From positions 4,063 to 18,101 of the forward strand of contig NZJL01000095.1 in NCBI GenBank assembly GCA_002692165.1: a stretch of 14,039 nt of DNA, in the 5' to 3' direction. The DNA is from Porticoccaceae bacterium (GTDB lineage Bacteria > Pseudomonadota > Gammaproteobacteria > Pseudomonadales > Porticoccaceae). Under the pieces are notes generated by a model. That model saw nothing but the letters and a program-made list of their open reading frames with translations, made no database searches and had not been told where the DNA came from. Made by a program: the position numbers and the translations under genes. Shown here in pieces: positions 1 to 8,549 of this stretch; position 1 is the first letter of the stretch, and each line of letters begins with the position of its first letter.

Positions 1-1046
1 TTCTCAACGGCCCTGATGGTGCTAGGGAAGAATATGCAGCTGACGATGCTTTCCCTATCTCTGATCTCGACGACATATTGCCTGGCATGTTGGAGGGCAA
101 AGACAAGGTCTACTATGGACTTGGAAAATATGATGATTTTGACAAGAGGTTGATGCAATGGGTCAAGGGTATCCGCAATCAACGTGGGAGAGGCTCCTGT
201 CCTCCGGGTGAGTTTGTTGATTTGGATCACTTTGTTAACGAAATGCGATTGATTAAGAGTAGCAGCGAAATAAAGCTTATGCGCCGTGCAGGAGCAATAT
301 CAGCCTCAGCTCATCGGCGCGCTATGTCTTCTTGTAAGTCAGGCATGTACGAATATCAATTACAGGCAGAGATTGAACATGAATTTATGATGCTCGGGGC
401 AAGCTGCTCAGCCTACAGTACTATCGTGGGCGGAGGAAAGAATGGGTGCATTCTTCATTATATAGATAATCAAGATAAGCTGTTGGATGGAGATTTAGTT
501 TTAATTGATGCCGGGTGTGAATATCGTAATTATGCCGGAGACATAACGCGTACTTTTCCAGTTAATGGTCGATTTACTGCTGCTCAAGCTGCGATTTATG
601 ACATAGTGTTTAGCGCGCAAACGCTTGCTATAGAATTGTTGGCTCCGGGAATATCATATGATAAAGCTGATAAAGTAATAATACAGACCATTACCCAAGG
701 CTTGCTAGATTTGGGCATTCTGGATGGAGAACTTGAAGAGCTTATTGAGACTGGGGCCCACCGCAAGTTCTATATGCATAACTATGGTCATTGGCTAGGG
801 ATGGATGTGCATGATGTCGGTGATTATACGATTGATAAGACGTGGCGGGAATACGAGAGCGGTATGGTGCTCACCGTTGAGCCGGGCATCTATGTTTCGG
901 CCTCAAATATGGACGTCGAGGAGAAATGGCGTGGTTTGGCGGTCCGTATTGAGGATAACCTTCTTATAACGAAAACCGGATGCGAACAGCTTACAGCGGA
1001 TGTGCCAAAGACTCGGGTTGAAATTGAGAGGTTGATGACGGGATAG
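1..1046 (+). CDS. pepP: Xaa-Pro aminopeptidase PepP, 3' part (5' end outside window)
   Basis: Cytosolic metallo-aminopeptidase P, which removes an N-terminal residue preceding proline. The frame is open from base 3, before the first internal Met at base 78, so the gene is cut by the window edge. About 347 codons are visible of the roughly 440 usual for the family, so the missing part is most of the N-terminal creatinase-like domain. Counting from the Met at base 78, the pita-bread domain shows the full dinuclear metal site: Asp144 (DAGCEY), Asp155 (GDITRTF), His238 (GHWLG), Glu268 (VEPG) and Glu292 (RIED), at spacings matching E. coli PepP apart from one extra residue before the VEPG Glu. HDVG follows the His ligand as in the family. 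It stops 39 nt before ubiH on the same strand; the pepP-ubiH pairing is common in gammaproteobacteria and suggests one transcript. Identification is firm and no damage is seen in the visible part. Confidence 0.95.
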   Translation, partial: LNGPDGAREEYAADDAFPISDLDDILPGMLEGKDKVYYGLGKYDDFDKRLMQWVKGIRNQRGRGSCPPGEFVDLDHFVNEMRLIKSSSEIKLMRRAGAISASAHRRAMSSCKSGMYEYQLQAEIEHEFMMLGASCSAYSTIVGGGKNGCILHYIDNQDKLLDGDLVLIDAGCEYRNYAGDITRTFPVNGRFTAAQAAIYDIVFSAQTLAIELLAPGISYDKADKVIIQTITQGLLDLGILDGELEELIETGAHRKFYMHNYGHWLGMDVHDVGDYTIDKTWREYESGMVLTVEPGIYVSASNMDVEEKWRGLAVRIEDNLLITKTGCEQLTADVPKTRVEIERLMTG

Positions 1047-1085
1047 TGCTATTTCTGTTCCTGTCGGTCTAGAGCGAGATAATCA

Positions 1086-2288
1086 GTGAAAAACCCAAGC
1101 TATGATTGCGTTATTGTTGGAGGAGGGATGGTGGGCATTTCCTTCGCTCTAATGCTTGCCAAACGATGTGTAAATATGCGCGTGCTTCTTCTAGAGTCGA
1201 AGCCGAAAGCATATAAATGGAGAAACGGCGAAAGTACTTTTGATTCGCGGACTACTGCTTTGTCCTATAAGAGTGGACTGATTCTTAAAGACATCGATGT
1301 GTGGAACCTTTTGAAACAAGAATTAGCTGAGATTGATAGTATCCATGTGAGTAATCTAGGCTATTTTGGAGTCACCAGAATTAATTCATCGGATGTTAAC
1401 GTCGAAGCTCTTGGTTACGTGGCTGAAAACCATCGATTGCATGCCATTTTGGCTCGAAAGTTAGCCCAATCGAACATCTCTAGCCGATTTTCATCAAGGA
1501 TTGCTAGAGTTGAGCTACATGAGACATCGTTGGAACTCACGTTAGAGGATGCAGGAAGCACCATTTCCACTCAGTTATTGATTATTGCAGATGGAGCTGG
1601 CTCAGCAACTGCTAAAAAGGTTGGAATTCATTCGCGGCTAATAGATCATCACCAAAGCGCGATCGTTGCAAACTTAACTTTGGGAAAGCAGCATAGAGGT
1701 GCAGCTTTTGAACGTTTTATTAACGACGGATCTATAGCGTTGCTTCCAATGTCTCCCTTTCAAGGCAAGGACCGCGCCTCTTTAGTATGGATTCAGTCGA
1801 ATGATGAGGCGAATGCTATCATGCGAGCTGATGACGCATCTTTTCTCGCTCGGCTACAAGCCCAATTTGGTTTCAGGGCAGGACTTTTCAGAACAGTTGG
1901 GGTCAGAAGAAGTTATGGCTTGGCAACTTCCGAAGCTGAGGAGCAAACAAGGCGCAGAATTGTGCTGCTAGGCAATGCGGCTCATAGCCTCCATCCCATT
2001 GCTGGTCAAGGTTTTAACCTTGCCCTCCGTGACGCCGAATGTTTGTCTTCATGTATAAGCGAAGCGTCAGACAATGGAACGGATCACTCGAGCATGGTCG
2101 TTTTAGAAAATTATATCGATTCTCGTAGGTTCGACCAACAAAGGGTTCTTGATTTTACCAAATTTCTTCCAAAATTATTCGCAACCGATTGTTATCCCTT
2201 GGAGGTAGGAAGAAACGGTGCACTTCTGCTGATGGAGATATCCCAGCCATTACGAAGAGCATTTGCTAGATTCGGGATGGGTCTTTGA
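1086..2288 (+). CDS. ubiH: UbiH-type FAD monooxygenase of ubiquinone synthesis
   Basis: Flavin-dependent ring hydroxylase expected to act on a polyprenyl-methoxyphenol intermediate of ubiquinone synthesis, loosely bound at the inner membrane. The 400-residue protein starts with the Rossmann dinucleotide site GGGMVG (residues 12-17). It has DSRTTALS near 53-60, the second FAD motif ADGAGS near 168-173, and GNAAHSLHPIAGQGFNLALRD near 296-316. GNAA rather than GDAA in that last motif favours UbiH over UbiI or UbiF. The start is GTG at 1086: the FAD fold begins immediately after it and the first in-frame ATG lies inside GGGMVG, so it would destroy the fold. Ribosome binding is weak (GAGAT just upstream), consistent with read-through translation from pepP 39 nt upstream. 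In Pseudomonas the related hydroxylase gene visC/ubiI lies nearby; here a convergent methyltransferase gene follows instead. Confidence 0.9.
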   Translation: MKNPSYDCVIVGGGMVGISFALMLAKRCVNMRVLLLESKPKAYKWRNGESTFDSRTTALSYKSGLILKDIDVWNLLKQELAEIDSIHVSNLGYFGVTRINSSDVNVEALGYVAENHRLHAILARKLAQSNISSRFSSRIARVELHETSLELTLEDAGSTISTQLLIIADGAGSATAKKVGIHSRLIDHHQSAIVANLTLGKQHRGAAFERFINDGSIALLPMSPFQGKDRASLVWIQSNDEANAIMRADDASFLARLQAQFGFRAGLFRTVGVRRSYGLATSEAEEQTRRRIVLLGNAAHSLHPIAGQGFNLALRDAECLSSCISEASDNGTDHSSMVVLENYIDSRRFDQQRVLDFTKFLPKLFATDCYPLEVGRNGALLLMEISQPLRRAFARFGMGL

Positions 2289-2290
2289 CT

Positions 2291-2314
2291 AAAAAGGGCA
2301 CACTATTTTTGTGC
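2291..2314 (-). terminator. Possible weak intrinsic terminator for the minus-strand transcript
   Basis: Read on the minus strand, GCACA (2314-2310), a 7-nt loop and TGTGC (2302-2298) form a 5-bp stem, followed two bases later by a run of five T. It lies in the gap between the convergent ubiH and rsmC-like genes, about 150 nt past the rsmC-like stop. The stem is short and the distance is long, so this is tentative. On the plus strand the stem can gain two G-U pairs but no T-run follows, so it is not a convincing ubiH terminator. The rest of this 172-nt gap holds one further small palindrome (2365-2379, 6-bp arms around GCC) and nothing coding. Confidence 0.35.
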
Positions 2315-2460
2315 TTCAGACATGCTTCTTTGCCCATGTTTCAGGTGCAATCTCGGACTCTGGCATAGAGGCCCTCTATTAAGCATTATATCGCTCTCTA
2401 GATCAGAGTACGATCCTATTTACAAAAGTTTTCCTGAATTGATACGCGGTTTTCTTTATA

Positions 2461-3525
2461 TCAATTAAGTTGAACTAGCTTGAAGGTGTCATTAGACTTA
2501 ATTACGCTAACATTACTGAAATAATTGAGAGCAATTTTCTCTATAGGAATAAATTTATTAACCACAAAAATTGCTTTGCCCGACTTGGTCAACAAATTAC
2601 TTGTGCTATGCAGAAATTTCGAAATAAAGATTGGCCTTACGGAAAAACCTTGATGAAAGGGTGGATTACACAAAATCAGATCGAAAACCCTATTTATTGT
2701 GTTTCCTGCATCTGAGGCAATAACGTCGTAATTTACTTTAAGCAGGCGTTCAAAATTTTCTTGGCACGCAGCAATTGCCGCGGCATTATTATCTGTGGCC
2801 AGTATATATTTAAAGTTATGATTGCTCGCTTCACATGCAATATATCCATAGCCACAACCGAGATCCAAGACCGCTGTCGAACTGATGCTAAGGTTTCTGA
2901 TTGAGTCGGCCAGGTTATCGATCAAAAAGGCGCTCCCACGGTCTATCTTGTCCCATCCGAAGATGCCCGGTTTGCTGAGATATTTTCCTTCACTCAACGA
3001 TTGCAGCGCTCTCAACCTAGCATAGTTATTATCGGGTAAAGGTCTGATTATAGTACTGTTGTTTTTTATTGAGGCAAAATAATCAGAGCCAGTTTTTTTT
3101 GCTTGTACACGGTGTCCGAGCAAGTTAGAAGATTGTTTGACGTAATTTTTGATGCCCTCGTTTTTTTTTCCGCTAAGATAGAGGCTGGCCTTAAATTTCA
3201 GAACCCGGGCAGCTTGATTGATAACATGATGGGTCGTCGCGCGCTCCTTGGATACGCGGTAAACGACGGAGTCAAATTGTTTCGATGAGTATTGCGAGAA
3301 ATTGAAATCACTGAAAAGGCTGTCCAGACCGGCAGCCTTTGCATTCGTGTGCACCTCCCACCTATTACTTATCAAGTTGAGGCTGCACTTGGTCATACTT
3401 CTTACCGAGTACCAATCTAATTCTGACCAGTGTTCGTCCGCAACTATTAAGATCGAACCTTTCAAAGAGGAGAGATGGTTTACAACTAGCAGAACGCAGC
3501 CGTCTGAATCAGTGGAGCTTGCCAT
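2461..3525 (-). CDS. rsmC: RsmC/RlmG-family rRNA guanine-N2 methyltransferase
   Basis: Probable S-adenosylmethionine-dependent methyltransferase of ribosomal RNA; family members modify 16S G1207 (RsmC) or 23S G1835 (RlmG). The 354-residue protein has the two-lobed family layout. The N-terminal degenerate lobe carries the KNEGIK block (121-126). The catalytic lobe has the PGIFGWDKIDRGSAFL segment (186-201), SAM motif I LDLGCGYG (220-227) and the target-base motif NPPFHQG (287-293). NPPFHxG with the PGxF...GS segment leans to RsmC; RlmG usually has NPPFHQQH, so the exact target is inferred. The ATG at 3525 is preceded by a strong AGGAGG, 11 nt away, which fixes the start. The gene follows hemB on the same strand after a 133-nt gap with no clear terminator. 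Two long A-runs in the coding strand (nine and eight bases) are in frame here. Confidence 0.82.
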   Translation of the reverse strand: MASSTDSDGCVLLVVNHLSSLKGSILIVADEHWSELDWYSVRSMTKCSLNLISNRWEVHTNAKAAGLDSLFSDFNFSQYSSKQFDSVVYRVSKERATTHHVINQAARVLKFKASLYLSGKKNEGIKNYVKQSSNLLGHRVQAKKTGSDYFASIKNNSTIIRPLPDNNYARLRALQSLSEGKYLSKPGIFGWDKIDRGSAFLIDNLADSIRNLSISSTAVLDLGCGYGYIACEASNHNFKYILATDNNAAAIAACQENFERLLKVNYDVIASDAGNTINRVFDLILCNPPFHQGFSVRPIFISKFLHSTSNLLTKSGKAIFVVNKFIPIEKIALNYFSNVSVIKSNDTFKLVQLN

Positions 3526-3658
3526 AGGACTGGTCCCCTCCTTTTTACTTATATCGGCACTACCACGCTTACTTAACGTTTAGATTCATTTAAACAACCA
3601 CATGGCCTTGCAGAAACAAAGATTTTCCGGGTTAAGTACAGTGCAGCGCACGGATAAT

Positions 3659-4705
<1,047 letters not shown>

Positions 4706-4766
4706 TTAGCCCATCATCATACTCAAATTCACTATTCTCGGCATTAATTGGTAGCACACTTGATGA

Positions 4767-6059
4767 CTATATATTTTTGAACACTGTGGTAGCTGCATCG
4801 AGAGTATTTTCTATATCTTGTTCAGAATGAGCCGCGGACATGAAACCAGCTTCAAAAGAGGCTGGCGCAAGATAAATGCCCTGCTCAAGCATTCCATGGA
4901 AGAAGTTTGAAAATCTTGACGTATCGCAGGAGACTACTTGGTCATAACGGTAGACTTGGTTTTCCTCGGTAAAGAATATTCCCCACATGGTTCCGGCTTG
5001 GTTGCCTGTAAGAGGTATTCCAGCATTGTGAGCGCGCTCGATAAGTCCCTCTACCAGATGATTGGTGCGCTCGATAATGGGATCAAAAAAATTTGGGGCA
5101 GATATCGCTTTTAGAGTGGCTAAGCCTGATGCCATTGATATTGGGTTACCTGCCAGAGTGCCGGCTTGATAGACAGGCCCCTCCGGTGACAGCAGATTCA
5201 TTATTTCGCGCTTTCCTCCGAATGCACCGACGGGCATGCCTCCTCCGATGACTTTCCCCAAGCATATCAGATCACCTGTAACCCCATAATGGCCAGTCGC
5301 ACCTTGCGGACCGACCCTGAAACCGGTCATTACCTCGTCCATGATTAGAATGGTGCCATTAGCTGTACAGCACTCCCTTAGAGCTTCAAGGAAACCAGAT
5401 ATGGGTGGAACACAGTTCATGTTGCCAGCTACTGGCTCCACGATTATACAGGCGATTTGCTCACCTATCCTGCGCATCACCTCGTTTACCTCTTCAATAT
5501 CATTGTAGGAGAGCGTGATCGTATTTTCAGCAAGGCTAGCGGGTATGCCAGGAGAGCTGGGAACCCCAAATGTGAGGGCGCCGGAGCCGGCTTTTACAAG
5601 CAGGGAGTCTGCGTGCCCATGGTAGCACCCCTCGAATTTTATAATCTTATCTCGGCCAGTGTAGCCTCTGGCCAATCGAATAGCGCTCATCGTAGCTTCG
5701 GTGCCTGAATTTACCATCCTGATACTTTCGACTCCGGGGATCAAGTTACAAATCTTCTCGGCCAAATCGATTTCTAATTTTGTTGGGGCCCCCAAAGATG
5801 TCACGTTGCCCAGTTGGGCAACAATTGCCGCATTCACTTCTTCATGACTGTGTCCAAGTAACATGGCACCCCAAGACAAAACATAATCGATATAGAGTTT
5901 GTTACTTACATCGAAGATGTGTGCTCCTTTGGCTCTGTGAAAGAATATTGGATGGCCGCCTACTGCACGAAAAGCGCGAACCGGAGAATTTACCCCTCCC
6001 GGTATACACCGTTTCGCTTTTTCAAAAAGTACTTCTGACAAATCGCGCGTCTTATTCAT
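4767..6059 (-). CDS. hemL: Glutamate-1-semialdehyde 2,1-aminomutase HemL
   Basis: PLP enzyme that converts glutamate-1-semialdehyde to 5-aminolevulinate in the C5 pathway of haem synthesis. From the chosen ATG at 6059 the protein is 430 residues, close to the usual 426, and begins MNKTRDLSEVLFEKA then IPGGVNSPVRAF (19-30), the normal start of the family. PLP features are intact: NSGTEATMSAIRLARG (117-132), the FEGCYHGHAD loop (142-151), DEVMTGFR (241-248) and the Schiff-base Lys269 in LGKVIGGGMPVGAFGG. The frame is open for 47 more codons upstream, with a Met at 6101, but that extension does not resemble any HemL. Ribosome binding is weak (AGGG about 8 nt before the ATG). It lies between hemJ (upstream, 191-nt gap) and hemB (downstream, 97-nt gap) on the same strand. 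A perfect interrupted palindrome sits 38-54 nt upstream of the start. Confidence 0.95.
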   Translation of the reverse strand: MNKTRDLSEVLFEKAKRCIPGGVNSPVRAFRAVGGHPIFFHRAKGAHIFDVSNKLYIDYVLSWGAMLLGHSHEEVNAAIVAQLGNVTSLGAPTKLEIDLAEKICNLIPGVESIRMVNSGTEATMSAIRLARGYTGRDKIIKFEGCYHGHADSLLVKAGSGALTFGVPSSPGIPASLAENTITLSYNDIEEVNEVMRRIGEQIACIIVEPVAGNMNCVPPISGFLEALRECCTANGTILIMDEVMTGFRVGPQGATGHYGVTGDLICLGKVIGGGMPVGAFGGKREIMNLLSPEGPVYQAGTLAGNPISMASGLATLKAISAPNFFDPIIERTNHLVEGLIERAHNAGIPLTGNQAGTMWGIFFTEENQVYRYDQVVSCDTSRFSNFFHGMLEQGIYLAPASFEAGFMSAAHSEQDIENTLDAATTVFKNI

Positions 6060-6096
6060 TGTTTGGCCCTGCCCAAAAGTCGCCGCTTCAGTTCGA

Positions 6097-6113
6097 TACA
6101 TTATTGTAATGTA
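6097..6113. promoter_or_regulatory. 17-bp perfect interrupted palindrome upstream of hemL (candidate operator)
   Basis: TACATTA-TTG-TAATGTA: 7-bp arms with a 3-bp centre, 38 to 54 nt upstream of the hemL ATG. A second TGTAAT copy at 6117-6122 repeats the TGTAAT at 6105-6110, 12 bp apart. Position, symmetry and AT-richness are those of a binding site for a dimeric regulator, but it matches no consensus that I can name with confidence (Fur, Zur and FNR were considered). A binding role is inferred. Confidence 0.45.
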
Positions 6114-6201
6114 AAGTGTAATCAATACGCACTCACACCAAAAATTAGTCATTCCGCAACCATTGGCAAGTTGGTGGATCCAATGCAGAGGTGCGGTCAC
6201 A

Positions 6202-6222
6202 CAGCTGTCTCATAAACAGCTG
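6202..6222. repeat. Inverted repeat CAGCTGT / ACAGCTG in the hemJ-hemL gap
   Basis: Seven-base arms CAGCTGT (6202-6208) and ACAGCTG (6216-6222) around a 7-nt spacer, lying 29 nt past the hemJ stop in the direction of transcription. It can form a hairpin in the hemJ-hemL transcript, but no T-run follows on the minus strand, so it is not a standard intrinsic terminator. It may be an RNA processing or stability element, a protein site, or chance. Confidence 0.4.
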
Positions 6223-6250
6223 GACATTAGGTTGAATTATGAATTAACTT

Positions 6251-6676
6251 TCAGAATGGTTTAATAACCGCCAGAATCACGATTATTGTCAAAAATAAAA
6301 CTGGAATTTCATTAAAGATTCGAAAATATCGGTCAGACTGTGTATTAGCATCCTCAGCAAATCGTTTTAAATGATAATAGCATGCGTGATGGTAGCAGAT
6401 AAGCAGGACTATGATGCCAATTTTGGCATGCAACCAGTATTGAGCCATGTAAAATTGTGGTGCCAAAAAGATCATTGTTGTTCCAAAAATAATAGTGGAA
6501 TACATCGAAGGATTTGCGATCTGTTTGTATAATTTATACTCCATTGTCTTGAAACGTTCGACACTGATTTCATCGTCCGCCAAAGAGTGATAGACAAACA
6601 GCCTTGGCAGGTAGAATAGCGCAGCGAACCAAGCTACCATAGAAATTAGATGAAGAGATTTGAGCCATTCGTGCAT
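6251..6676 (-). CDS. hemJ: Protoporphyrinogen IX oxidase HemJ
   Basis: Small inner-membrane protein of the HemJ (UPF0093, CopD-like) family, which oxidises protoporphyrinogen IX to protoporphyrin IX late in haem synthesis. From the ATG at 6676 it is 141 residues, the usual family size. It shows the N-terminal signature WLKSLHLISMVAWFAALFYL with the conserved His9, then PRLFVYH. Lys85 lies in HAKIGI, matching the family's conserved Lys. Four hydrophobic segments are visible, near residues 4-24, 55-73, 81-99 and 124-139. A TTG 12 nt upstream would add MRLS, but it has no ribosome-binding site, while GAGA lies 8 nt before the ATG. The gene is divergent from argC, as in Pseudomonas. The next genes on its strand, hemL and hemB, belong to the same pathway. 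No HemG or HemY is visible here to compete for the role. Confidence 0.9.
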   Translation of the reverse strand: MHEWLKSLHLISMVAWFAALFYLPRLFVYHSLADDEISVERFKTMEYKLYKQIANPSMYSTIIFGTTMIFLAPQFYMAQYWLHAKIGIIVLLICYHHACYYHLKRFAEDANTQSDRYFRIFNEIPVLFLTIIVILAVIKPF

Positions 6677-6680
6677 TGAT

Positions 6681-6711
6681 AATCTCAATTAGAAGATTGA
6701 ATCTTTAGATT
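6681..6711. promoter_or_regulatory. Cluster of AATCT/AGATT half-sites in the hemJ-argC divergent gap (candidate operator)
   Basis: Four pentamers in 31 bp: AATCT at 6681-6685, AGATT at 6694-6698, AATCT at 6700-6704 and AGATT at 6707-6711, forming two inverted pairs with spacers of 8 and 2 bp. They start 5 bp upstream of the hemJ ATG and lie in the only space available for divergent hemJ and argC promoters. TTGAATCTTTAGATTG within it is only remotely like an ArgR box (TGAAT-N4-ATTCA). Regulator and function are unknown. Confidence 0.35.
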
Positions 6712-6798
6712 GCGAAGCATTATAGAAAACAACATATTAAGTCCGAATTACTTTTTATTGGGGTATTATAAGCAGCCTTGGTCCATCTTGATATTAAA

Positions 6799-6804
6799 AA
6801 GGGG
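6799..6804 (+). promoter_or_regulatory. Ribosome-binding site deciding the argC start
   Basis: AAGGGG, 10 nt before the GTG at 6815. It supports that GTG as the start rather than the longer in-frame reading from a TTG at 6710, which would add 35 residues unlike any ArgC N-terminus. Confidence 0.6.
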
Positions 6805-6814
6805 CATATTTATT

Positions 6815-7843
6815 GTGAATGTGGGAATTGTTGGTGCCACCGGGTACACAGGTTTGGAGCTGTTACGTCTGCTGGTGACTCATCCCAATGTGGATTCTTT
6901 GTTATTAACGTCCAGAAAAAACAAAGGCTTGTCAGTTGGTCGCGTTTATCCCGAGTTTCAGAGCGTTATCGACCTGGAATATAGCGAACCTTCACCGGAG
7001 GTTCTCGCGGATTGTGACGTGGTGTTCTTTTGCACGCCTCATGGTGTAGCACAAACGATGGTCCCTTCGCTTCTTGAAGTGGGCGTGAAAGTCATCGATT
7101 TATCGGCAGATTTTCGGATTCGAGATGTTTCAATGTGGGAGAAGTGGTATGGAATGACTCATGGTGCCCCCAATTGCGTCGCCCGAGCTGTATATGGTCT
7201 CCCCGAGTTCAATCGAGAAAAGATCGCTTTGGCGGACTTAATCGCATGTCCCGGATGCTATCCTACCACCGTAGAACTCGGTCTGCTGCCGCTGCTGGAA
7301 AATGGTTGTCTGGAGTTATCTGACATCATTGCGAATGTAGCTTCAGGAGTGAGCGGAGCGGGAAAGACACTTAGCACCGATAAACTGTTCGCAGAGGTTA
7401 ATGATAGCTTCAAAGCGTACGGTGTAAGTGGGCACCGTCATCAGCCCGAGATTGAGCAAATTTTGTCCGAAATGGCAGGAAACGAGGTGAACATCACTTT
7501 TGTTCCGCATCTTTTGCCCATAAACAGGGGCATTCATTCGACGCTGTATGGCAATTTAAAGGATAGTCGTGAAAACGTTCAAGGGCTCTTTGAAGACTTT
7601 TATCGATTTGAACCATTCGTCCAAGTATTGCCGGCTGGACTGCATCCGTCGACACGAAATGTACGCGGCACAAATATCTGCCAAATTTCGGTTTGTCAGC
7701 CAGGCAATAATGCCAGAATCATCGTTTTAGTGGTGGAAGATAATTTAACCAAGGGCGCTTCTGGTCAAGCGATCCAATGCATGAATATTATGTTCTCATT
7801 TTCAGAAACTGATGGTCTTTCTGCTGCAGCGTTGGTTCCTTGA
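6815..7843 (+). CDS. argC: N-acetyl-gamma-glutamyl-phosphate reductase ArgC
   Basis: Cytosolic NADPH-dependent reductase that converts N-acetylglutamyl-5-phosphate to the semialdehyde in arginine synthesis. The chosen GTG start gives 342 residues beginning VNVGIVGATGYTG, which places the NADP-binding GxxGxxG at the very N-terminus as the family requires. The catalytic Cys148 is in ACPGCYPTTVELGLLPLLE (144-162), and the general-base His is in GHRHQPEIEQ (206-215, His209 the likely one). The SGVSGAGK substrate loop (177-184) and PHLLPINRGI (231-240) are also present. Its TGA overlaps the next gene's ATG (TGATG). In P. aeruginosa argC occupies the same position beside hemJ, with the same downstream neighbours. 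The half-site cluster at 6681-6711 could control it. Confidence 0.95.
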   Translation: MNVGIVGATGYTGLELLRLLVTHPNVDSLLLTSRKNKGLSVGRVYPEFQSVIDLEYSEPSPEVLADCDVVFFCTPHGVAQTMVPSLLEVGVKVIDLSADFRIRDVSMWEKWYGMTHGAPNCVARAVYGLPEFNREKIALADLIACPGCYPTTVELGLLPLLENGCLELSDIIANVASGVSGAGKTLSTDKLFAEVNDSFKAYGVSGHRHQPEIEQILSEMAGNEVNITFVPHLLPINRGIHSTLYGNLKDSRENVQGLFEDFYRFEPFVQVLPAGLHPSTRNVRGTNICQISVCQPGNNARIIVLVVEDNLTKGASGQAIQCMNIMFSFSETDGLSAAALVP

Positions 7844-8547
7844 TGATAGAGGATAGGCCAGTAGTTATCACTTATCGGCCAGGCCGACGGCTTCGTTGGA
7901 TTAGTCTAGCCTTGTCTGGGGTAATTGTTGCTTTTTTTGTCGGTCGATATTGGGACGGTCAAAAGTCTGCTCAACTCTTGGTTGAAAAACTAGAGTTGGA
8001 GAAGAAAATTGGTGATGTAGAGAGTGAGCTTTTGCTGCGCGAAGAACAACTGAGAAATGTACTTCTAAGTTCTGAAGTTGATCAAGCGGCGCTCGAAAAT
8101 ACTCGCCAACAAATGGTAATCATGCAGCGACAAATTCATGCGCGTGACGAAGACCTGAGGCTCTATAATGACCTGCTTCAAGATAACGATACTCCCAGTG
8201 GGTTATCCGTCAGTGATTTTAATCTTCATCTGATTGATCCGACGCGGGTGAGATATCGATGGGTAGCGAGGCAGAAGAGTTCAAAAACTAGATTGTTGAG
8301 CGTCCACGCATATATGGAGATACACGGGAAGGTCGATGGTAATAACTCAATATTAGATCTCTCCGAGGTAAACGAGCAGATTGACGCTATGCCTTTAAAG
8401 ATTGAATTTAAGTACTTTTCAATTCAACAAGGGATCTTGCAACTGCCTGATAACTTCGAACCGTATAGTGTTAGAATCAGTTTGAAGTATACTTGGGAGA
8501 CCGACGAATTAATAACGCAAGATTTTGACTGGAAATATGAGGTATAG
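7843..8547 (+). CDS. Membrane-anchored coiled-coil protein, DUF6776-like
   Basis: Function unknown. The 234-residue protein has a short basic N-terminus, one hydrophobic segment (about 19-33) and then a heptad-like Leu/Glu/Gln-rich stretch (about 42-108) predicted to be a coiled coil. The C-terminal half (about 120-234) is mixed polar and ends in alternating hydrophobic residues suggestive of a beta domain. The topology is probably bitopic inner-membrane with the bulk in the periplasm. The ATG at 7843 overlaps the argC stop as TGATG. A TTG three bases earlier is also possible, but the ATG is preferred. No good Shine-Dalgarno is visible, so translational coupling to argC is likely. The bactofilin gene begins 2 nt after its stop. 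The same small membrane protein sits between argC and the bactofilin gene in Pseudomonas; I assign the DUF name from that position and architecture. A role as a bactofilin partner is inference. Confidence 0.8.
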   Translation: MIEDRPVVITYRPGRRLRWISLALSGVIVAFFVGRYWDGQKSAQLLVEKLELEKKIGDVESELLLREEQLRNVLLSSEVDQAALENTRQQMVIMQRQIHARDEDLRLYNDLLQDNDTPSGLSVSDFNLHLIDPTRVRYRWVARQKSSKTRLLSVHAYMEIHGKVDGNNSILDLSEVNEQIDAMPLKIEFKYFSIQQGILQLPDNFEPYSVRISLKYTWETDELITQDFDWKYEV

Positions 8548-8549
8548 GT

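Noticed and set aside
2365..2379. ATAGAG-GCC-CTCTAT palindrome in the ubiH / rsmC-like gap
   Set aside because: Six-base arms without a T-run on either strand and not near a gene start; easily chance at this length.
6060..6200. In-frame 47-codon upstream extension of hemL, including a Met at 6101
   Set aside because: The extension has no resemblance to HemL N-termini and crosses the palindrome at 6097-6113; the ATG at 6059 gives the normal family length and start.
6710..6814. 35-codon N-terminal extension of argC from a TTG
   Set aside because: It would put sequence before the NADP-binding GxxGxxG that opens ArgC proteins; the GTG at 6815 has AAGGGG at a usable distance.
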